NCBI GenBank assembly: GCA_963761655.1
Contig: CAVXHI010000002.1
Coordinates: 744,001-808,000 of the forward strand
Reading direction: 5' to 3'
DNA length: 64,000 nt
From: RYN-122 sp963761655
GTDB taxonomy: Bacteria > Actinomycetota > Actinomycetes > Mycobacteriales > SCTD01
Within the stretch, counting starts at the first letter, position 1. Every line of letters begins with the position of its first letter. Positions 53,855-62,601 of the stretch are shown here, one piece after another. The translations under genes were made by a program, and so were the position numbers. The notes below the pieces were generated by a model. It ran no database searches. It had not been told where the DNA came from and saw only the letters and a list, made by a program, of their open reading frames with translations.

Positions 53855-55444
53855 CTAGTAGGCCGAGCGGCGGAAGGCCTCGCGGGGCTTCCAGCAGGCC
53901 TTCCCGCTGCCGTCGCCGCAGTCGCGGAACGCCTGGGAGATCCGCACCTCGGTCGGCCCGTCGGTGCGACCACCGGAGAACGACGACGCGCCGAAGCCGG
54001 GGTTGGGGAACGACCCGATGCCGGCGAGCCCGCGGGCGAACGTCTCCTGGGTGGGGTTGACGCCGGCGGCCTGCAGTCCGGCCACGAACGCCTGCACGAG
54101 CCCGCAGGCGGCGAGCACGTTCGTGTAGTTGGCGTCGGCGGTGCTGTTGCGGTCCAGCTTGGTGCCCGAGGCCTTCTCGAACAGGCTGCGGCAGCGCGCG
54201 TCGCCGGCCGGCTCGGGGTAGCCGACGCGGCCCTCCCCCACGCGGCTGGACGTGACGGCGAGGGCCTTGCGGAAGTAGCTGGCGGGCATGCTGCTGGCGC
54301 CGTTGAGGAACGTGTCGCCGGCCATCTCGAAGTCGAAGTCGCTGGTCAGGTACGACGGCGTGCAGCCCGGCTGGGTGTCGACGTCGCGCACGAACTGCGG
54401 GGCGAACAGGGCGTTGGTCGCGAGGAACACGGCCTGCACGCCGGCCGCGCACATCTTCTGCGCGGCGATCTGCAGGTCGGTGGCGACGTTGGTGGAGCTC
54501 GACGACGAGTGGGTCGCGGCCACGACCTCGTGCCCGGTCTTGCGCAGGAACGCGATCACGGCCTCGTTGTCGGCCGCGAGGTAGCCGTCCTCGTGCAGGT
54601 AGCCGATCTTCTTCGGCAGGTCGCCGGACTGCTCCAGCCGGGCCGCGAGGTTCAGCTCGGTGCGCAGCGTGGACGGCGAGACGGTGAAGGCCCGGCCCTG
54701 CGAGGCGCGGTAGTAGCTGGAGACGAGGCCGTCGTAGGCGAGCCAGGGGGTCTTGTGGTCGCGGGTGACGCACAGGATCGGCGGGCCGTAGAAGCCCAGG
54801 ATGTTGGTGACCGCGAAGGCGCGGTCGGTCTCGGTGATCTGCTTGCACTGCGCCGTGAACGTCGAGCTGTCGAGGATGTCGATGTTCCGGTACACCGGCA
54901 CGATCCGGCGCCCCTGGACCCCGCCGCGGTCGTTGACGTCCTTGAGGAACGCGTTCCAGTAGACCTTCTGCTTCTCGGGGTCGTAGGCGTCGACGTCGAC
55001 ACCTGCCCGCCGGGCCGAGGACAGGTCGATGAGGAACACGCCGAGGGTCACGGTGTCGCGCGTGACACCGACGCCGCTGGCCCGGCGGTCCGCGGCGGGC
55101 GGCGCCGCTGCGGTGGTCGGAGGCCCCGCGACGGCGCCCGACGTCGGCACCGCGGCCGCCCCCGGGGCACCCGGAGGGAGACCGGCCGAGGACGGCCCGC
55201 CCACGGTCCCGAGGGCGCCCGGCACCCCCGGGGCGCCCGACGGCGGCCCGGCCGGGGCGGACGCCGACGAGCCGGGCGGCTGGCTGCCCAGCACCTCGCC
55301 GGGGCCCTGCGCCAGCACGGCCTCGCTGCTGCGCGGCGGGTGCCCGAAGGCGAGGGGCACGACCAGGCTGGCGGCGAGCAGGCTGCCGACCGCGGCGCTG
55401 ATGCCGAGGTAGGTGCGCCGGCGGCTGGGGGTGGGGACGGTCAC
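53855..55444 (-). CDS. Solute-binding protein of a LivJ-type ABC importer
   Basis: A 529-residue protein with an N-terminal membrane anchor (LGISAAVGSLLAASLVVPLA), a 90-residue disordered Pro/Gly/Ala linker, and a type I periplasmic-binding fold from about residue 125: DTVTLGVFLIDLSSARRAGV, VDAYDPEKQKVYWNAFLKDV, NDRGGVQGRRIVPVYRNIDI, FAVTNILGFYGPPILCVTRD and SDFDFEMAGDTFLNG. No lipobox Cys is visible, so it is held by the helix. Two Cys pairs near the C-terminus may form disulfides. The GTG overlaps the stop of the upstream proline-rich gene (GTGA). Confidence 0.87.
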   Translation of the reverse strand: MTVPTPSRRRTYLGISAAVGSLLAASLVVPLAFGHPPRSSEAVLAQGPGEVLGSQPPGSSASAPAGPPSGAPGVPGALGTVGGPSSAGLPPGAPGAAAVPTSGAVAGPPTTAAAPPAADRRASGVGVTRDTVTLGVFLIDLSSARRAGVDVDAYDPEKQKVYWNAFLKDVNDRGGVQGRRIVPVYRNIDILDSSTFTAQCKQITETDRAFAVTNILGFYGPPILCVTRDHKTPWLAYDGLVSSYYRASQGRAFTVSPSTLRTELNLAARLEQSGDLPKKIGYLHEDGYLAADNEAVIAFLRKTGHEVVAATHSSSSSTNVATDLQIAAQKMCAAGVQAVFLATNALFAPQFVRDVDTQPGCTPSYLTSDFDFEMAGDTFLNGASSMPASYFRKALAVTSSRVGEGRVGYPEPAGDARCRSLFEKASGTKLDRNSTADANYTNVLAACGLVQAFVAGLQAAGVNPTQETFARGLAGIGSFPNPGFGASSFSGGRTDGPTEVRISQAFRDCGDGSGKACWKPREAFRRSAY

Positions 55445-56316
55445 GGGGTCGCTCCGGGGGCAGGGAGGAAGGCGATCTGGAAGGGCCTGAGGGACGTCGT
55501 CGGGTCGGCCGGCGCGGGCACGAGGCTGACGCCGGCGGCGTTCAGGGGGTCGGGCAGGGCCGACAGGTCGAAGGCGTACGTGGCGCCGTCGGCGGACGGG
55601 ACGCCGGGGGCGCAGGGGGTGTCGGCGTAGGCCGGGGCGGTCGGCTGCTCCGGCCCCGGCTCCCAGGCCGCCGTCCGGGTGGGGCAGGCCTGCAGGCGCG
55701 GCGTGCCGACGGTGCCGCCCGCGGCGGGGTCGACCTGCAGGACGAGCCGCAGGCCGCTGCCGGTCAGCCGGACGAAGCTGTGCCGGCTCTCGCCCAGGAC
55801 GTCGGCGGAGACCGGGAAGTCGGTGGCCGGGAAGCCCCGGGCGGCTCCCCGGGTGCCGTCCGCCGCGGTCCAGCCGCCGGAGGCGATCCGGAGCGGGCCG
55901 TCGTCGGTCGGGGCGGTCCGGGGGGTCGGCTCGGTGCGGGGGGCCGCGGACGGCACGGGCGCCGCCTCCACGGGCGGGGGGACCGGACCGGCCGGCGGCA
56001 GGTCCGGCACGAGGGCGGGACCGGGGTCGGGCAGCACGGGAGGGGCGACCGGCGCCGGCGCGACGGGCACGGCGGCGACCGGGTCGACCGGCGCGGCCGC
56101 CACCGGCAGCGGGGCCTGCAGCGGCGGAAGGGCGAGGCTGCCGCCGGCCTCCTGGACGACCCCGGGACCGCGCAGCACCGACGCCGTCAGCAGGGCGACG
56201 CCCAGCACGAGCCCGCCCGACAGCGTCCAGGCCTGCCCCGTGCTGCAGCCCACCCGGTCGGCGAGCCGGCGCAGCGGGTCCCCCGCGTGCAGCTCGGCGT
56301 CGGTCCAGCCGCTCAT
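55441..56316 (-). CDS. Proline-rich membrane-anchored protein of the transport cassette, function unknown
   Basis: A 291-residue protein. A cytoplasmic start (SGWTDAELHAGDPLRRLADR) is followed by one membrane helix (GQAWTLSGGLVLGVALLTAS), a 90-residue Pro/Ala/Val-rich stalk (residues 65-150), and a C-terminal domain of about 140 residues with beta-rich character (SFVRLTGSGLRLVLQVDPAA, ATYAFDLSALPDPLNAAGV). Two Cys in that domain could pair. I recognise no family. It overlaps both neighbours by 4 bases, so it is made in step with the MFS-LivF fusion and the binding protein, and may act as an accessory at the cell surface. Confidence 0.75.
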   Translation of the reverse strand: MSGWTDAELHAGDPLRRLADRVGCSTGQAWTLSGGLVLGVALLTASVLRGPGVVQEAGGSLALPPLQAPLPVAAAPVDPVAAVPVAPAPVAPPVLPDPGPALVPDLPPAGPVPPPVEAAPVPSAAPRTEPTPRTAPTDDGPLRIASGGWTAADGTRGAARGFPATDFPVSADVLGESRHSFVRLTGSGLRLVLQVDPAAGGTVGTPRLQACPTRTAAWEPGPEQPTAPAYADTPCAPGVPSADGATYAFDLSALPDPLNAAGVSLVPAPADPTTSLRPFQIAFLPAPGATP

Positions 56317-58496
56317 CCGAGCGACGCCGTGCCGAGGAAGACCGCCCGCAGCAGGTCGGTGCGCTCGAGCAGCCCGTCCGCCGGGCCGTCGTACTGCACG
56401 CGCCCCTTCTCCAGGAACACCGCGCGGTCGGCCAGCTGCAGGGCCAGGTTGACCGACTGCTCGACCAGCAGCACGGTGACGCCGTCCGCACGCAGGCCCT
56501 CGAGCGCGGTGGCGAGCTCGGCGACGACCACCGGGGACAGGCCGAGGCTGAGCTCGTCGACGAGCAGCAGCCGGGGCTGCAGCAGCAGGGCCTTGCTGAG
56601 GGCGAGCATCTGCTGCTCGCCGCCCGACAGCTGGCCGGCCGGCTGGTCGAGCCGGTCCTCGAGGACCGGGAAGCGGGCGAGCACCCCGCGCAGGCGCTCC
56701 TGCACGAGCGCGCCCTGCCAGGCGAACGTGTGCGTCCCGACGAGCAGGTTCTCCCGCACCGTGAGGGTCGGGAAGACCGCCTTGCCTCCGGGGACGAGGG
56801 CCACACCGGCCGCGACCCGGTCGGCCGGGTCGCTGAAGGTGAGGGTCCGGCCGTCGACCCGGACCGCGCCGCGGCTGGTCGGGGTCAGGCCGGTGACGGC
56901 CCGCAGCAGGGTGGACTTGCCCGCGCCGTTGGTGCCGAGCAGGGCGACCACCTCCCCCGCCTGCACCTCCAGGTCGACACCGGTGAGGACGCGCGTGCTG
57001 CCGTAGGCGACGTGCAGGTCGCGCACCTGCAGCACCGGGACCTGCCCGCCCCCGGCCACCCGGGCGGCCTCGTCCTGCTCCTCCGCGAGCTCGTCCAGGA
57101 CGGCGGCGAGGTCGGTGCGCACGGTCGCACGGGCGGTGCGGGCGATCAGGGCGCTGGCCAGGCACGCCGGGACGACGACGACGGTGAGGGCGTACTGCGG
57201 CCCCCGCGCGTCGCTGATGACACCGGTCAGGACGGCGCCGGCGAACCCGCCGAACAGGAAGATGGACAGCCCGAGCAGCGTGAAGGCCGACGACCGGAGC
57301 CGGTACGGCGCGAGAGCCGCGACCAGCCCGTACGCCGGGACGACGCCGACGCTCTGGACGAGCTTCGCGAGCACGACCAGCACGACGACGACCGGCAGCG
57401 GACGGGCGGCGAGGCCCAGCGGGAACAGCACCCCGAAGCCGACCGTGGTGAGGGCGAGCAGGTCGAGGACCCGCTCGGGCCGGCTGCCGAGCACGCGGTC
57501 GGTGAGGCTGCCGCCCAGCAGGACCCCGACGACGGCCCCGACCTCGACGAGCGCGATGAGCAGCGCCCGCTCGGAGGTGCTGACGTCGAAGGTGCGGTCC
57601 AGGTAGAGGCTGAAGCTGGTCGGTACGGCGACGAGGACGAAGCCCAGCACGCCGACCGCGACGAACAGCCGCTGGAAGGTCGGGATCCGCAGCAGCCGGG
57701 CGGTCGCGGCGCCGAGCGAGACCGCGCCGTCGTCGTCGGGGGCGACGGCGTCGCCGAGCAGGGCCCGCTCCCCCGCCCCGCGTACCGGCTCGCGCAGCCG
57801 GCAGGCCAGGACGGCGAGCACGAGCGACGGCACCGCGCAGACGACGAAGACCCAGCGCCACGGGGCGCCTCCGCCCACGAGGGCCACGATCGCCCCGGCG
57901 ACCAGGGGGCCGAGCAGGGTCCCGACGGGCGCGGCCGCGCCGTGCAGCGCGAGGACGCGCGCCCGGGCGGGCAGCGGGTAGCCGTCGGCGAGCAGGCCGT
58001 TGTGCACGGGCAGGATCGCCGACTGGCCGGTCTCGTTGACGACCCGCGCGGTGACGAGCGTGCCCAGGCCGGCGGCCGCGCCGGTGGCGATCGTGGCGAG
58101 CGCCGCGACGGCGGTGGCACCGCCGGCCAGCACCACCCGGCGCCGGACCCGGTCGGCGAGCAGGCCGAGGGGGACCGCACCCAGCACGAAGACCGCCGCC
58201 TGGAGGCTGATGACGGCGTTGAAGGCGGTGTCGGACAGCGACAGGCTGCGCTCGATGTCGGGCGCCAGGGTCGCGAGGGCGCTGGAGTCGAGGTAGTCGA
58301 GCATCTGCACGAGCGCCAGGACCGTGACGAGGCCGGGTCCGCCGGTGCGCAGGGCGGCCCGGAGCGGCAGCGGTGGGACCTCGGGCAGCTCCGCACGCTC
58401 GCGCCGCTGAGGAGGCCCGGGGGCGGGGTCCTCGCCCGGCGCTGCGGTCAGCAGGTCGAGCGCAGGCGTCGTGCCCGCGGGGCCCCGGGGCGACAT
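56313..58496 (-). CDS. MFS permease fused to a LivF-type ABC ATPase
   Basis: A 727-residue two-part protein. Residues 50-450 form a 12-helix major facilitator: VLALVQMLDYLDSSALATLA, then GLLADRVRRRVVLAGG (the loop 2-3 motif A), GQSAILPVHNGLLADGYPLP and GGSLTDRVLGSRPERVLDL (second motif A). After an acidic linker (LDELAEEQDEAARVAGGG), residues 470-727 are a LivF ATPase with Walker A GTNGAGKST at 521, signature QLSGGEQQMLALSKALLLQP, Walker B LLLVDELSLGLSP and switch LLVEQS. No LivF gene occurs elsewhere in the cassette, so this ATPase probably completes the LivHMG importer, which would tie an MFS carrier to it. The ATG at 58496 is 45 bases from the divergent nucleoside hydrolase. Confidence 0.9.
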   Translation of the reverse strand: MSPRGPAGTTPALDLLTAAPGEDPAPGPPQRRERAELPEVPPLPLRAALRTGGPGLVTVLALVQMLDYLDSSALATLAPDIERSLSLSDTAFNAVISLQAAVFVLGAVPLGLLADRVRRRVVLAGGATAVAALATIATGAAAGLGTLVTARVVNETGQSAILPVHNGLLADGYPLPARARVLALHGAAAPVGTLLGPLVAGAIVALVGGGAPWRWVFVVCAVPSLVLAVLACRLREPVRGAGERALLGDAVAPDDDGAVSLGAATARLLRIPTFQRLFVAVGVLGFVLVAVPTSFSLYLDRTFDVSTSERALLIALVEVGAVVGVLLGGSLTDRVLGSRPERVLDLLALTTVGFGVLFPLGLAARPLPVVVVLVVLAKLVQSVGVVPAYGLVAALAPYRLRSSAFTLLGLSIFLFGGFAGAVLTGVISDARGPQYALTVVVVPACLASALIARTARATVRTDLAAVLDELAEEQDEAARVAGGGQVPVLQVRDLHVAYGSTRVLTGVDLEVQAGEVVALLGTNGAGKSTLLRAVTGLTPTSRGAVRVDGRTLTFSDPADRVAAGVALVPGGKAVFPTLTVRENLLVGTHTFAWQGALVQERLRGVLARFPVLEDRLDQPAGQLSGGEQQMLALSKALLLQPRLLLVDELSLGLSPVVVAELATALEGLRADGVTVLLVEQSVNLALQLADRAVFLEKGRVQYDGPADGLLERTDLLRAVFLGTASLG

Positions 58497-58503
58497 GCAT
58501 CTG

Positions 58504-58509
58504 AGTCTA
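58504..58509 (-). promoter_or_regulatory. -10 box of the transport cassette
   Basis: TAGACT on the minus strand ends 7 bases before the ATG of the MFS-LivF gene, suggesting a leaderless mRNA. It overlaps the promoter region of the divergent hydrolase. Confidence 0.4.
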
Positions 58510-58527
58510 TGTCCTCGCGGGCGCCTC

Positions 58528-58533
58528 TAGGGT
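58528..58533 (+). promoter_or_regulatory. -10 box of the nucleoside hydrolase promoter
   Basis: TAGGGT ends 8 bases before the GTG at 58542. The whole divergent control region is 45 bases, so the two promoters must be regulated together or compete. Confidence 0.5.
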
Positions 58534-58541
58534 CCTGTCCC

Positions 58542-59564
58542 GTGACCTCGACACCGCTGACCGACGCCCGCCGCCGCGAGCTGCTCGCTCCCCCGCCGCC
58601 CGGAGCGGTCCTGGACGTCGTCATCGACACCGACCCGACCAACGAGGTCGACGACCAGTTCGCCATGGTCTGGGCCCTGCTCCACCCGGAGCGCCTGAAC
58701 GTCGTCGGCCTCCACGCCTGCCCCTACGGCTTCTCCCCGGCGCTCCTGCAGGGCGGTGCCCTGCTGTCGGAGCTCGACGCCGCGGGGCTCGACCGCCGGC
58801 TCGCCCAGCTCGGGATCACCGCCGCCGACGTCCCCACCCTGACGCCCGCCGACGGGGTCGACGCCGCCGAGGCCGAGCTCCACCGGATCGCCGCCTTGCT
58901 CGCCCCCGACGTCCCGGTCCTCGGCGGGTCGCGCACCTACCTGGCCGACCCCGGGACCCCTGTCGTCAGCCCGGCCGCGGAGCACCTCGTCGAGCTGGCC
59001 CACGCCGACCGCGAGGGCCCGCTCTACGTCGTCGGGATCGGCTGCGCGACCAACCTGGCCAGCGCCCTGCTGCTCGACCCGACCATCGCCGACCGCGTCG
59101 TCTTCACCTGGACCTCCGCCTACCCGACCTTCTGGCCCGGCGTGAACACCAGCTTCAACCTCGCCCAGGACGTCCACGCCGCCCGCGTCCTGCTCGACGC
59201 CGGCGCTGCCGTGCACTACCTGCCGGGCTACCACGTCGGGGAGAAGCTCCGGACGTCGCTGCCCGAGCTGCAGTCCGCGCTGTCCGGTGGCGGCCGGGTC
59301 GCGCAGTACCTGCTCGACACCTACACCGGCCACCCGCTCATCGACTCCGCCCGCGGCCGCAGCAAGGTCGTGTGGGACCTCGTCAACGTCGCCTGGCTGC
59401 TCGACCCGTCCTGGCTCGTCACCCGCTTCGTGCCGACGCCGCACCTCGACGACGACCTCCGCTGGCGCGCCGACGACACCCGGCACGTCCTGCTCGAGAG
59501 CATCGACGTCGACCGCGACGCCGTGTTCGGCGACCTGTTCGACCGGGTCGCCGAGGCCGGCTGA
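58542..59564 (+). CDS. Nucleoside hydrolase family protein
   Basis: A 340-residue member of the inosine-uridine nucleoside N-ribohydrolase fold. The calcium-binding start is VVIDTDPTNEVDDQFAMVWA, a variant of DTDxGxDD found in a subfamily with NE(V/I)DDQ. Later elements are GIGCATNLASALLLDPTIAD and GVNTSFNLAQDVHAARVLLD, matching the NxNxxxD ribose and calcium site. It lacks a signal peptide, so substrates must be imported. Being divergent from the importer by only 45 bases, it hints that the cassette takes up a nucleoside or other N-riboside. The stop is 3 bases from the steA stop on the other strand. Confidence 0.85.
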   Translation: MTSTPLTDARRRELLAPPPPGAVLDVVIDTDPTNEVDDQFAMVWALLHPERLNVVGLHACPYGFSPALLQGGALLSELDAAGLDRRLAQLGITAADVPTLTPADGVDAAEAELHRIAALLAPDVPVLGGSRTYLADPGTPVVSPAAEHLVELAHADREGPLYVVGIGCATNLASALLLDPTIADRVVFTWTSAYPTFWPGVNTSFNLAQDVHAARVLLDAGAAVHYLPGYHVGEKLRTSLPELQSALSGGGRVAQYLLDTYTGHPLIDSARGRSKVVWDLVNVAWLLDPSWLVTRFVPTPHLDDDLRWRADDTRHVLLESIDVDRDAVFGDLFDRVAEAG

Positions 59565-59567
59565 CCG

Positions 59568-60743
59568 TCAGAGGAAGCCGCTGAGCCAGAACCTCAGGTC
59601 GGCCCACTGGTCGACCAGCAGCGAGCCGTAGGTGCGGCCGGCCGACGACACGAGGACGGCCGCCGCGATCGCCACCAGCGTGGCGAGGACGAGCAGCAGC
59701 AGCGACCACGTCGAGATGCGGCTGCGGTAGAGCCGGCTGACGCCCTTGGCGTCGATGAGCTTGCCGCCGACCCGCAGCCGGGTGAGGAAGGTGCTGGCCA
59801 TGCCGGCCCGGCCCTTGTCCAGGAACTCGACCAGGGTGGCGTGCGTCCCGACGGCGACGATCAGGCTCGCGCCCTTCTCGTCGGCGAGCAGCATCGCGAC
59901 GTCCTCGCTGGTCCCGGCCGCCGGGAACACCACCGCCTCGACGCCGAGGTCCTGCACCCGCTGCAGCCCGGGCGCCCGGCCGTCGGCGTACGCGTGGACG
60001 ACGACCTCGGCGCCCGAGGTGAGGGTCGCGTCGGAGACGGAGTCCATGTCCCCGACGACCATGTCGGGGCGGTAGCCCGCCTCCACCAGGGCGTCGGCCC
60101 CGCCGTCGACACCGACCAGCAGCGGCCGGTACTCGCGGACGTACGGCCGCAGGACCGCGAGGTCCTCCTTGTAGTCGTAGCCCCGCACGACGATGAGCAC
60201 GTGGCGGCCGGCGAACCGGGTCCGGACGGGCGGCACCCCGATGCCGTCGAGCAGCAGGTCCCGCTCCTTGAGCAGGTACTCCATCGTGTTGGCGGCGAAG
60301 TCCTCGAGCTGGCTGGCGAGGCCCTCCCGCGCCTGCACCATCGAGGCCTCGACCGTCGACAGCGTCTGGACCGTCCCGCTGGCCACCAGGTGCTCGTCGA
60401 GGAAGACCTCGCCGCCGTGCACCCGGACCTGCTGGCCCTCCTTGAGGTCGGCGAAGACCTCCCGCCCGACGCCGTCGACCAGCGGGACCCCGGCGGTGAG
60501 CAGGATCTCCGGACCGAGGTTCGGGTAGCGGCCGCTGGTGCTCGCCGAGACGTTCACGACGGCGCCGACCTTGCAGCCGACCAGCGCGTCCGCGCTCACC
60601 CGATCGATGTCGAGGTGGTCGATCACGGCGACGTCGCCGGGGCGCAGCCGCTTGGTGAGGTCCTTGGTCCGGCGGTCGAGCCGCACCGTGCCGACGACGC
60701 CCGGCAGGTCCGGGACGTCGGCCTTGCGGCGCAGCAGCTTCAC
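59568..60743 (-). CDS. steA: Cytokinetic ring protein SteA (Rv1697 homologue)
   Basis: A 391-residue protein. The N-terminal domain contains VGTVRLDRRTKDLTKRLRPG and DVAVIDHLDIDRVSADALVG. A thiamine-pyrophosphokinase-like catalytic fold follows (YRPLLVGVDGGADALVEAGY, PDMVVGDMDSVSDATLTSGA), and a single membrane helix at the C-terminus (STWSLLLLVLATLVAIAAAV). In Corynebacterium, SteA works with SteB at the septum in daughter-cell separation. SteB/MctB-type genes are normally adjacent, but here 8.5 kb of transport genes lie between. GTG at 60743. Confidence 0.9.
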   Translation of the reverse strand: MKLLRRKADVPDLPGVVGTVRLDRRTKDLTKRLRPGDVAVIDHLDIDRVSADALVGCKVGAVVNVSASTSGRYPNLGPEILLTAGVPLVDGVGREVFADLKEGQQVRVHGGEVFLDEHLVASGTVQTLSTVEASMVQAREGLASQLEDFAANTMEYLLKERDLLLDGIGVPPVRTRFAGRHVLIVVRGYDYKEDLAVLRPYVREYRPLLVGVDGGADALVEAGYRPDMVVGDMDSVSDATLTSGAEVVVHAYADGRAPGLQRVQDLGVEAVVFPAAGTSEDVAMLLADEKGASLIVAVGTHATLVEFLDKGRAGMASTFLTRLRVGGKLIDAKGVSRLYRSRISTWSLLLLVLATLVAIAAAVLVSSAGRTYGSLLVDQWADLRFWLSGFL

Positions 60744-60811
60744 GGCGCCGAGTCTGCCCCAGCCGGGACGGCCCGCCCTGCTCCGACGCGGCCCTGGCGG
60801 GCCGCGACCGC

Positions 60812-62552
60812 CTACCGCAGGGCGCGGTCCTCGGCGGCCGCCGCCAGCAGCTCCTCGGCGTGCCCGCGGGCCAGGCCGCTGTCGTGCCCGGCCATCATCC
60901 GGCTGAGCTCGACCACCCGGGCGCCGTCGTCGAGGGCGACCACGCCGCTGCGGGTGACCGACCCGTCGTCGGCCTTCACCACCTGCAGGTGCTGGTCGGC
61001 GAAGGCCGCCACCTGGGGCAGGTGCGTGACGACGAGGACCTGGTGGTCCCGGGCGAGCCGCGCGAGCCGACGGCCGATCTCGACCGCGGCCCGGCCCCCG
61101 ACCCCGGCGTCGACCTCGTCGAAGACCATGACCGGCACCGGGTCGGTCCCGGCGAGGACCACCTCGACGGCGAGCATCACGCGGCTCAGCTCACCGCCGG
61201 AGGCGCCCTTGTGCAGCGGCCGGGGCGGGGCGCCGGGGTGCGGGACGAGCAGCAGCTCGACGACGTCGACCCCGTCCGGACCCACGGCCAGGACCCGGTC
61301 GCCGACCGGGAGCCCGGAGGAGTCGTCGGTGGACGAGACCGTCGCCGTGACGGCCGCGTGCGGCATCGCGAGCGCGGCCAGCTCCTCGCCGACGGCCGCC
61401 CCGAACCGCGCGGCCGCCTCGGTGCGGGCTGCCGTGAGCTCCTCGGCCAGGCCCCCCAGCTCCGTGCGCAGCTGCTGCTCCTGCTCCTGCAGGGCGACGA
61501 TCCGGTCGTCGGCCCCGTCGAGCTCGTGCAGCCGGACGGACGCCGTCCGCGGCCCAGGCGAGGACGCCGTCGACGTCGTCCGTCCCGTGCCGCCGCACCA
61601 GCGTGGTGAGGGACGCCAGGCGGTCCTGCGCGGTCGACAGCCGCAGCGGGTCGGCGTCGACACCGGCGGCCCAGCTGGCGAGGTCCCCCGCGACGTCGGC
61701 CACGAGGAACGCCGCCTCGGCGACCCGCCCGGCCATCGCCGACAGCGCCGGGTCGAGCGAGCCGGCGCCCTCGAGCGCGCGGCGCGCCACGGTCAGCAGA
61801 CCGAGGGCGTCGACCTCCTCGCCGGCCTCGTCGCCGGTCAGCGCGCCCTGCGCCGCAGCGGCCGCCCCGCGGAGCTCGTCGGCGTTGGCCAGCCGGTCGA
61901 TCTCGACCTTGAGCGAGGTGTCCTCGCCCGCCTGCGGCGACACCGCCTCGACCTCGGCCAGCCCGAGCCGCAGCAGCTCGGCCTCGCGGGCCCGCTCCTC
62001 GGCGGCGGCCTGCAGCTCCTGCACGGTCCGCCGGGCGGCGCGCCAGCCCTCGAAGGACGCCCGGAAGCGCTCACGCAGCGCCGTCACGGGCTCCCCGGCG
62101 TACCGGTCGAGCGCCCCGCGCTGCGCCGCCGGCTTGAGCAGGCGCTGCTGGTCGGACTGCCCGTGCACGGCCACGACGTGCTCGCCGAGCTCGGTCAGCA
62201 CCCCCGCGGGGACGCCCCGCCCGCCGACGTGGGCGCGGCTGCGGCCGTCCGGGTTGACCGTGCGGGTCAGCAGCAGGACGCCGTCGTCGTCGAGCTCCGC
62301 GCCGGCCTCGACCGCCCGGCCGAGCGCGGCGTGGCCCTCGGGCAGGACCAGCCGGCCCTCGACGACCGCCCTGGCGCTGCCTGGCCGCACCCGCCCACCG
62401 TCCCCGCGAGCCCCGAACAGCAGGTTCACGCCCTGCACGACCATCGTCTTGCCGGCCCCGGTCTCGCCCGTGACCACCGTCAGCCCGCGCGACAGCTCGA
62501 GGACGGCGTCGTCGATGACGCCGAGCCCGCTGATGCGCATCTCTTCGAGCAC
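60812..62552 (-). CDS. recN: DNA repair protein RecN; one frameshift
   Basis: RecN is an SMC-like ATPase that acts early in double-strand break repair. The start MLEEMRISGLGVIDDAVLEL (from GTG 62552) leads to Walker A VTGETGAGKTMVVQGVNLL. Coiled-coil arms follow (RTVQELQAAAEERAREAELL). The signature LHKGASGGELSRVMLAVEVV and Walker B PVMVFDEVDAGVGG are in the second part. One extra base near 61543, after VLAWAAD, shifts the frame; ASVRLHELDGADDRIVALQE resumes in the other. The shift is probably a sequence error. A TAGGTT box lies 7 bases before the GTG. Position matches Rv1696. Confidence 0.9.
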
Positions 62553-62559
62553 GTCCCCG

Positions 62560-62565
62560 AACCTA
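62560..62565 (-). promoter_or_regulatory. -10 box of a leaderless recN promoter
   Basis: TAGGTT on the minus strand ends 7 bases before the GTG at 62552, favouring that start over the ATG 12 bases later. Confidence 0.45.
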
Positions 62566-62601
62566 CGCGGGGGGACCGACGGTCCCGGGGACGTCCACAG
62601 G

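Noticed and set aside
51089..59564. The transport cassette as a mobile island
   Set aside because: I see no integrase, transposase, tRNA attachment site or flanking direct repeats, and codon use looks like that of its neighbours.
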